DNA from: Planctomycetales bacterium
GTDB lineage: Bacteria > Planctomycetota > Planctomycetia > Pirellulales > Thermoguttaceae
Assembly (NCBI GenBank): GCA_007127495.1
Contig: SKZG01000465.1
Span: 1 to 10,142, forward strand
Direction: 5' to 3'
Length of the DNA: 10,142 nucleotides
The notes beneath the pieces are model-generated. The model made no database searches. It was not told the DNA's origin and saw only the letters and a list, made by a program, of their open reading frames with translations. Below are positions 5,612 through 10,142 of the stretch, piece by piece; positions within the stretch are counted from its first letter, which is position 1; each line of letters opens with the position of its first letter. A program made the translations under genes and the position numbers.

Positions 5612-7714
5612 ATGACGAACCCACCGCGAAACCCGTATTTCCTTCCGGCGAAACGCCGCTCCACCGCCTCGCTGGCGACAGCGCTTTTGGCCGCATGGCT
5701 GCTGATGACGCCCGCCTTGGCGCGGGCCGACGTGTCGGAAGCCCGCGGCTCGCGACCGAACATCATTTTCGTGATGGTCGACGACATGGGTTACGGCGAC
5801 CTGGGCGTGTACGGGCAGGAGCTGATCCGGATGCCCCATGTCGACCGGATGGCCCGCGAGGGTATCCGCTATACCAATGCCTACTCCGGCTCGACCGTGT
5901 GTGCTCCTGCTCGTAGCGTGCTGATGACCGGCCAGCACACGGGGCACACCACCGTGCGCGGCAACGCGGGCCGCCCAGGCCACGGCGGCGTGCCCTGTAC
6001 CGGTGGGGCCGGCGGCATACGCGTGCCGCTGCGCGAAAACGACGTCACTGTGGCCGACGTGCTCAGGCAGGCCGGCTACGTGACCGGCATCACCGGAAAG
6101 TGGGGGCTGGGCGAGCCGGGCACCACCGGAGTGCCCAATCGCCAGGGCTTTGACGAATGGCTCGGACTGCTCAACCAGCGCCGCGCCCATTCGCACTATC
6201 CCGAGTACATCTGGCACAACGAGCAGAAGATGGTGCTGGAGGGGAACACGGGCACGCGGCGCGATTTCGTCAACGAGCGGCACTACACCCACGATCTGTT
6301 TACCGACTTCGCACTCGACTTCATCCGGCGCCACGGCCCCGGCGACGATCCGTTCTTCCTGTACGTGCCCTACTGCGTTCCGCACGACCGGTTCCAGATT
6401 CCCGAGTTGGAGCCCTACACCCGCGACGCCGACTGGCCGCGGCAGGCGAAGGCGTACGCCTCCATGCTCACCCGGACCGACCGCGACATGGGCCGCATGT
6501 TCGCGCTGCTCGAGGAACTGGGCATCGACGAGCAGACGATCGTCTTCTTCTGCTCCGACAACGGCGCGGCCGATCGCTACGACGGCCTGTTCGACAGTTC
6601 CGGCCCGCTGCGCGGGCGCAAGCGCGCCATGTACGACGGCGGCCTGCGCACGGTGATGGTGGTGCGCTGGCCCGGAAAGATCGACCCCGATGCGGTCAGT
6701 GACGACATTTGGTATTTCGCCGATGTGCTGCCCACGTTCGCCGAGTTGGCCGGCGCCGAGCCGCCGCAGGCGATCGACGGGGTGAGCGTGCTGCCAAGCC
6801 TGCTCTCGCGACCGCAGCCGGAGTTGCGCGAGCGGCCGCTGTACTGGGAGTTTCACGAGCGCGGCTTCCAGCAGGCGGCCCGCAAGGGCGACTGGAAGGC
6901 CGTGCGGCCCGCCCACGACCGACCGCTGGAGCTGTACAACCTGGCCGACGACATCGGCGAACGGAACAACATTGCCGACGAGCACCCGGAGCGTGTCGCA
7001 TGGTTCGACCAGTACATGCGCCAGGCGCGCACTCCGTCGGTCAATTGGCCCTCACCAATTGATGAGATCGCCGATTCGCCCGCCTTCGGCCAGAAAGAAG
7101 GCTTCGTACTTGTCCGACACGTAATCGACACGGCGATCGAGGAGGGAGATGGTCAATCGGTGGCCGATGTCACCGGCGATGGGAGCAACAACATCATTGT
7201 GGGAACGGGCGACGGAGGCCGGGTGTATTGGTACGAAAAAACGTCACCCATCTCGTGGAAACGCCACTTGATTGCAGAGGGGCTGGTGGAGATCGAGGGC
7301 ACCATCGCGGGCGATTTCAACAACGACGGCCAAATCGAGGTGATCATTCTGGATCAGGCAACACGCGCCCCCGGCAAGCCGAACGTCTATATCGCCAAAC
7401 AGGATACGAACGATCCGCGGCAGTCGTGGTCGGTGGCCGTTCTTGACGATGCTGCCCCGCACGTCCAGCAGGGAATCGCTTTCGATTCTGGTATCAGGCC
7501 TACGGGGCAGGTGACGGGTCCAGGGGCGGGTCCAGCTCGCGCAACTCGGCCGTCGCACGCATGGAGCAGAACTTCGGGCCGCACATGCTGCAGTAGCCGG
7601 CCGTCTCGTCGCCCGGAGCGCGCAACGTTTCGTCGCGCATCCGCCGCGCCGTCTCGCCGTCCAGCGCCAATCGGAACTGCTCCTCCCAGTCGAACCGAAA
7701 TCGGGCACGGCTGA
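5612..7714 (+). CDS. Secreted arylsulfatase-like protein with truncated FG-GAP C-terminus; mosaic, 3'-broken
   Basis: A formylglycine-dependent sulfatase, exported, predicted to remove sulfate esters, probably from sulfated glycans. In 700 codons, residues 14-39 are a signal peptide (KRR, hydrophobic core, cleavage after ALARA). The sulfatase domain spans about 48-480. It shows metal ligands D57-D58 in MVDDMGYGD, the C-A-P-A-R signature at 97-101 whose C97 would be oxidised to formylglycine by a maturase, GKW at 162-164, PH at 257-258, and DN at 316-317. The usual sulfatase end, [11 protein letters not shown], comes at about 472-482. A VCBS/FG-GAP stretch follows (about 495-626) and breaks off in its third repeat. 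From about residue 629 the frame reads the antisense of thiC and looks non-biological (Arg/Ser/Pro-rich). The sulfatase part appears intact and possibly functional; the C-terminus is broken. Its sulfated substrate cannot be inferred. Confidence 0.88.
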   Translation: MTNPPRNPYFLPAKRRSTASLATALLAAWLLMTPALARADVSEARGSRPNIIFVMVDDMGYGDLGVYGQELIRMPHVDRMAREGIRYTNAYSGSTVCAPARSVLMTGQHTGHTTVRGNAGRPGHGGVPCTGGAGGIRVPLRENDVTVADVLRQAGYVTGITGKWGLGEPGTTGVPNRQGFDEWLGLLNQRRAHSHYPEYIWHNEQKMVLEGNTGTRRDFVNERHYTHDLFTDFALDFIRRHGPGDDPFFLYVPYCVPHDRFQIPELEPYTRDADWPRQAKAYASMLTRTDRDMGRMFALLEELGIDEQTIVFFCSDNGAADRYDGLFDSSGPLRGRKRAMYDGGLRTVMVVRWPGKIDPDAVSDDIWYFADVLPTFAELAGAEPPQAIDGVSVLPSLLSRPQPELRERPLYWEFHERGFQQAARKGDWKAVRPAHDRPLELYNLADDIGERNNIADEHPERVAWFDQYMRQARTPSVNWPSPIDEIADSPAFGQKEGFVLVRHVIDTAIEEGDGQSVADVTGDGSNNIIVGTGDGGRVYWYEKTSPISWKRHLIAEGLVEIEGTIAGDFNNDGQIEVIILDQATRAPGKPNVYIAKQDTNDPRQSWSVAVLDDAAPHVQQGIAFDSGIRPTGQVTGPGAGPARATRPSHAWSRTSGRTCCSSRPSRRPERATFRRASAAPSRRPAPIGTAPPSRTEIGHG
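7041..7062. repeat. Perfect 8-bp inverted repeat at the sulfatase/FG-GAP boundary
   Basis: TCAATTGG at 7041-7048 is the exact reverse complement of CCAATTGA at 7055-7062, with a 6-base loop. It sits within the sulfatase frame precisely where the sulfatase domain ends and the FG-GAP sequence begins. In RNA it would form a stable hairpin. It may mark an old recombination joint, or act as a leftover end-of-gene structure. Confidence 0.7.
7064..7498 (+). other. Truncated FG-GAP/VCBS propeller segment
   Basis: This in-frame extension of the sulfatase contains two calcium-loop motifs of the FG-GAP/VCBS type: [20 protein letters not shown] (residues 517-536) and [14 protein letters not shown] (566-579). 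Each is accompanied by the WKRHLI / W-S-V-A-V-L strand pattern usual between propeller blades. A third repeat begins at QGIAFD (620-625), where another D-x-D-G-D-G loop is expected, but the sequence stops matching there. Such propellers normally have about seven blades, so most of the domain is missing. Third-position G+C is about 70% by hand count, against about 93% in the sulfatase domain. Confidence 0.75.
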
Positions 7715-8825
7715 TCGCGTCGTCGCGGTCGCGGGCGCCGGGACGGTGCCGCGCGACGTCGGCAGCATGTGCGGCGATCTTGTAGGCGATCACCCCCTGG
7801 CGGACGTCGTCCAGGTCGGGCAGCCCCAGGTGCTCTTTCGGGGTCACGTAGCACAACATGGCCGCTCCGTGCCACGCCGCCATCGCCGCACCAATCGCGC
7901 TGGTGATGTGGTCGTAGCCCGGCGCCACGTCGGTGACGACCGGTCCGAGTACGTAAAACGGCGCGTGATCGCACCACTGTTGCTGGAGCCGGACGTTATG
8001 TTCAATCTGATCCATGGGCACGTGGCCGGGCCCTTCGATCATGACCTGGCAACCCGCCTGCCGGGCCCGTCGCGCCAACTGGCCCATGACCTCCAGTTCG
8101 GCCAACTGGGCCTCGTCGGTGGCGTCGGCCAGGCACCCCGGCCGCAAACCGTCGCCCAGGCTCCACGTCACGTCGTGCGCACGCAGAATGTCGCACAGGT
8201 CGTCGAAACACGTGTAGAGGGGGTTCTGCTGGTTGTGCGCCGTCATCCATCGGGCCATCAACGCCCCACCCCGACTCACAATTCCCGTAACGCGGCGGGC
8301 GGTCAGCGGCAGGTGCTCCTTCAACAGCGCACAATGAATCGTCATGTAGTCGACGCCCTGCCTCGCCTGCTGCTCGACCGTGTCGAGGAACTGTTGCGGC
8401 CGCATCTGGGCAATTTCGTCAAGCTGCTGGGCGACCTGGTAAATAGGCACGGTACCCACGGGAACGTCGGTGGCCTCGATAATCCGTTCGCGCACGGCGT
8501 CGATTTCCTCGCCGGTGGAGAGATCCATGACCGTATCGGCCCCGTATTTCACGGCGGTGTGCAGTTTATCCAACTCACCGCCGGCATCGCTTGCCATGGA
8601 CGATTTGCCGATGTTGGCGTTGATCTTTGTCCGCGCGGCAACGCCAATGCCGATGGGCCGAAGCCCCTTCTTAATGTGGGTATGACTGGCCGGGATCACC
8701 ATGCGGCCGCTTGCGACCTCTTCGCGCACTCGCTCCGGCGATAAACGCTCTTGTTCCGCCACGAACTGCATTTGGGGGGTGATGGACCCGGCAAGGGCCT
8801 CGTTCAACTGCGTCATGCGGGGCAT
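7500..8825 (-). CDS. thiC: Phosphomethylpyrimidine synthase (thiC)
   Basis: A 441-residue radical-SAM enzyme that rearranges aminoimidazole ribotide into hydroxymethylpyrimidine phosphate, the pyrimidine half of thiamine. The length matches the short bacterial form that lacks the extra N-terminal domain of the about 630-residue E. coli protein. Conserved stretches are [12 protein letters not shown] (65-76), [13 protein letters not shown] (93-105), PVGTVPIYQ (122-130), [13 protein letters not shown] (262-274) and [12 protein letters not shown] (303-314). The C-terminal CSMCGPKFC (412-420) gives the unusual CX2CX4C ligands of the [4Fe-4S] cluster. The start at 8823-8825 follows AAAGGGG with a short 3-base gap; the ATG three codons later (spacing 12) is possible. 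The TAG at 7500-7502 falls exactly where the sulfatase reading frame loses homology, and only 21 residues follow the cluster motif, so the tail may have been altered by the same rearrangement. The catalytic region looks complete. Confidence 0.96.
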   Translation of the reverse strand: MPRMTQLNEALAGSITPQMQFVAEQERLSPERVREEVASGRMVIPASHTHIKKGLRPIGIGVAARTKINANIGKSSMASDAGGELDKLHTAVKYGADTVMDLSTGEEIDAVRERIIEATDVPVGTVPIYQVAQQLDEIAQMRPQQFLDTVEQQARQGVDYMTIHCALLKEHLPLTARRVTGIVSRGGALMARWMTAHNQQNPLYTCFDDLCDILRAHDVTWSLGDGLRPGCLADATDEAQLAELEVMGQLARRARQAGCQVMIEGPGHVPMDQIEHNVRLQQQWCDHAPFYVLGPVVTDVAPGYDHITSAIGAAMAAWHGAAMLCYVTPKEHLGLPDLDDVRQGVIAYKIAAHAADVARHRPGARDRDDAISRARFRFDWEEQFRLALDGETARRMRDETLRAPGDETAGYCSMCGPKFCSMRATAELRELDPPLDPSPAP

Positions 8826-8976
8826 TTTCCCCTTTCAAAGATTTCGGGTAAACCAACTACCCCTATGCTATCGCATCGCGTCTTTGGGTCAACCGGGGCG
8901 AGGTAAGACGGCACGCAACCGTCCAAAGGACGTGCCTGTGCAGCCAAACGACATGGGGTTGGGAGCCGGTACCCCA
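8826..8976 (-). promoter_or_regulatory. Structured thiC leader; no canonical TPP riboswitch seen
   Basis: The transcribed (minus) strand upstream of thiC can form four successive hairpins: 8954-8959 with 8971-8976 (6 bp); 8910-8914 with 8932-8936, stacked on 8921-8924 with 8928-8931 (9 bp in all, with a 6-base bulge and AAA loop); 8865-8868 with 8873-8876 (4 bp, TATC loop on the plus strand); and 8846-8850 with 8858-8862 (5 bp). The thiC ribosome binding site AAAGGGG is at 8829-8835. The part from GACCC to GCATAGGGG faintly recalls the 3' half of a TPP riboswitch, but the diagnostic CTGAGA of the pyrimidine-sensing arm is absent. thiC is often TPP-controlled, so this is either a divergent aptamer, another leader structure, or chance. 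Confidence 0.35.
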
Positions 8977-8999
8977 AACGCTTCACTTACGCAAACCCT

Positions 9000-9028
9000 A
9001 TAATCCGCAAATTCTCGGCAAGCCTCAA
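9000..9028 (-). promoter_or_regulatory. Weak candidate thiC promoter
   Basis: On the minus strand TTGAGG (9023-9028) is followed by a 17-base spacer and GATTAT (9000-9005), each matching four of six consensus bases. It would give a leader of about 165 bases containing the hairpins described upstream of thiC. The same spot carries a perfect TATAAT on the plus strand (8999-9004) without a matching -35. Confidence 0.2.
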
Positions 9029-9171
9029 GAATAATACAATCGATACCGATAAACACAAGCGCAGCCGCATAGCCGGCCAAGGGACAGTGCCCCATGAAAC
9101 GGTGCACATACCCCAGAAGAGAGGCCAGTTTCTCCTCACTTGCGTGCATTCGCGTCCCATGACGGCTCGCC
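9029..9171. other. Rest of the divergent thiC/membrane-protein spacer
   Basis: This part of the 363-bp gap is less GC-rich than the genes on either side. It probably holds the promoter of the rightward gene, but I cannot point to a good -35/-10 pair. A minus-strand open frame (8889-9149, 86 codons, MHASEEKLASLLGYVHRF...) crosses it without a convincing ribosome binding site and runs into the thiC leader. I see no recognisable domain in it. Confidence 0.3.
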
Positions 9172-9179
9172 AGGAAAGG
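9172..9179 (+). promoter_or_regulatory. Ribosome binding site of the rightmost gene
   Basis: AGGAAAGG lies 9 bases before the ATG at 9189-9191, a good purine-rich match at normal spacing that fixes the start of a gene which otherwise has no homology to guide it. Confidence 0.65.
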
Positions 9180-9188
9180 TTATTCTCC

Positions 9189-10142
9189 ATGATAACGAAA
9201 AAACCCGTCCCACAAGATCAGGAAATGCCTAATGGGCTCGGCAACGATTCGGAGCGGTCTGCAAGCGGCCACTCCTTCAACCACAATCGCACACCCCGTC
9301 CGAGGGTGCTGGCACGTTTCCCCGATCTCGATCCGAAAGAGGCGCCCAAGGAACCGGTGGACGTTTTTGCCGGATTGAACGATCGAATTGTCAACCAGAA
9401 TTTCGCCAGACGGATTCTCGTGGGCGTGGCCGTGGTGTTGATTGTTGCCGCTGTTCTGCCGTGGGTGTTCCAGAACACCGGCTCCCGAAAGGAAGGTGGC
9501 GATGAGGCCGCGTCATGGCAGCCCGACTTCCCCGCCCCAGACGCCTCCATGGCCCCAACATGGCCCGGGGGGAGCCAAGTGGGCAGTCAGGCGGCACCAC
9601 AGGAGCCCGCCGTGCAGGAACCAAAACCGTTGCACACGGACGAAAACGCCCCGCTCTTGGCCCGCGCAACCGAATCGCGAACTCCTGAGCAACTGCCGCA
9701 TGAGGCCCCCCCGACACCGGTTGTCGCAAACGATGCGCCGGCACATACCACACGAAATACTCCCGAGCAGGCGGCGATTGCCAATCGCCCCCAGTCGATT
9801 GACGATTACGAATCGGGCGCGGCGGCACGGGAGTCCGGCATCCGCGGCGGGCCTTCTTGGGATGACCGGCCCGTGGCGACGCCGGCAGCCCGTCGGGGTA
9901 CGATTGCCCCGTCATACCAGCCGCCTCAGGCTGCCCCGGCGACGACGTGGGGGCGCGAATCGCCGCAACACCATCACGGCAACGAGCCGTTCGCATCCCG
10001 CGATTTTGCGAGGCAACCGCCCGGCGACCAGCCGCCGTATCGTGCCTCCGGCGAACCTGACTATCATCGTGCTGCCCAAGCCCCTGACTACCGCGCCGCA
10101 CCTGACTACCGCGCCGCACCCGACTACCGCGCCGCACCCGAC
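9189..10142 (+). CDS. Unrecognised single-pass membrane protein with repetitive Pro/Ala-rich tail (3' end off the window)
   Basis: The frame stays open for 318 codons to the window edge, and I do not recognise the family. Residues 1-75 are hydrophilic and contain RVLARFPDLDPKEAPKEPVD and FAGLNDRIVNQNFARR. Residues 76-94 (ILVGVAVVLIVAAVLPWVF) form one strong membrane helix preceded by RR, so the short N-terminal part is probably cytoplasmic. The rest (95 onward) is low-complexity, rich in Pro, Ala, Gln, Asp and Arg, and predicted disordered. From about residue 290 it becomes tandem repeats of PDYRAA, identical over the last three copies. A folded domain may follow outside the window; this layout (short N-terminus, one helix, long disordered linker) is common in cell-envelope-spanning proteins. 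The reading frame is well supported by the AGGAAAGG site and by length; the function is unknown. Confidence 0.8.
   Translation, partial: MITKKPVPQDQEMPNGLGNDSERSASGHSFNHNRTPRPRVLARFPDLDPKEAPKEPVDVFAGLNDRIVNQNFARRILVGVAVVLIVAAVLPWVFQNTGSRKEGGDEAASWQPDFPAPDASMAPTWPGGSQVGSQAAPQEPAVQEPKPLHTDENAPLLARATESRTPEQLPHEAPPTPVVANDAPAHTTRNTPEQAAIANRPQSIDDYESGAAARESGIRGGPSWDDRPVATPAARRGTIAPSYQPPQAAPATTWGRESPQHHHGNEPFASRDFARQPPGDQPPYRASGEPDYHRAAQAPDYRAAPDYRAAPDYRAAPD
10083..10142 (+). repeat. 18-bp tandem repeat encoding PDYRAA
   Basis: Three full copies (10083-10100, 10101-10118, 10119-10136) and the start of a fourth reach the window edge. The only difference is the third base of the proline codon (CCT in the first two, CCC afterwards). 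A degenerate earlier copy, EPDYHRAAQA, lies just upstream (about 10056-10085). The array may continue beyond the window. Confidence 0.9.

Noticed and set aside
5492..6985. 497-codon minus-strand frame across the sulfatase
   Set aside because: Antisense of the sulfatase domain; the plus strand carries the signal peptide, CAPAR and metal-site motifs.
7746..8744. 332-codon plus-strand open frame across thiC
   Set aside because: Antisense shadow of thiC, which is conserved along its whole length.
8889..9149. 86-codon minus-strand frame upstream of thiC
   Set aside because: No good ribosome binding site, no recognisable domain, overlaps the hairpin-rich thiC leader; kept only as a remark on the spacer.
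9391..10137. 248-codon minus-strand frame at the right edge (repeats reading RRGSQV)
   Set aside because: It is the complement of the rightward membrane-protein gene, whose frame has a ribosome binding site and a clear transmembrane helix; the apparent repeats are the reverse reading of the 18-bp array.
10083..10142. Possible CRISPR array or origin iterons from the right-edge repeats
   Set aside because: Copies are directly adjacent with no spacers and keep an 18-bp in-frame period inside a coding sequence, so this is a protein-coding tandem repeat.

Overview
This is a GC-rich bacterial window. The gene content suggests a member of the Planctomycetota, possibly Pirellulales-like: a secreted formylglycine-type sulfatase carrying FG-GAP/VCBS propeller sequence, a short-form ThiC, a stand-alone citramalate synthase, and a valyl-tRNA synthetase with unusual insertions. 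The taxonomic call is inference from gene style; no rRNA or other marker is present.

Layout. Positions 1-2667 (minus) hold most of valyl-tRNA synthetase (valS), whose C-terminus runs off the left edge. Positions 2771-4333 (minus) hold (R)-citramalate synthase (cimA), 103 bp upstream of valS and co-directional with it. Positions 4334-4669 are a gene-free gap containing a coding-like remnant on the plus strand and a terminator-like hairpin. Positions 4670-5230 (minus) hold a small FMN nitroreductase with a well-formed sigma70-like promoter. Positions 5231-5611 are the divergent spacer to the next gene. Positions 5612-7714 (plus) hold a secreted arylsulfatase-like gene: a complete sulfatase domain, then a cut-off FG-GAP propeller piece, then a tail that is simply antisense to thiC. 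Positions 7500-8825 (minus) hold thiC, converging on and overlapping the sulfatase ORF by 215 bp. Positions 8826-9188 are the divergent thiC leader, with several hairpins but no recognisable canonical TPP riboswitch. From 9189 to the right edge (plus) runs an unrecognised single-pass membrane protein with a long low-complexity tail ending in perfect 18-bp repeats.

How they work together. cimA makes citramalate, the pyruvate-derived precursor of isoleucine, and sits directly upstream of the synthetase that charges tRNA-Val, so a shared amino-acid-supply transcript is plausible but unproven. thiC supplies the thiamine pyrimidine; thiamine diphosphate is a cofactor of acetohydroxyacid synthase, which acts later in the same branched-chain pathway, but that link is only general. 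The sulfatase, nitroreductase and repeat protein look like independent single-gene units.

No phage, CRISPR, tRNA, rRNA or intact insertion sequence is visible. The points most worth checking are the mosaic, 3'-truncated sulfatase gene abutting the thiC stop codon and the two extra modules inside ValRS (a four-cysteine zinc-ribbon-like insert and a predicted coiled coil in the editing domain). I do not see a clearly new multi-gene system.
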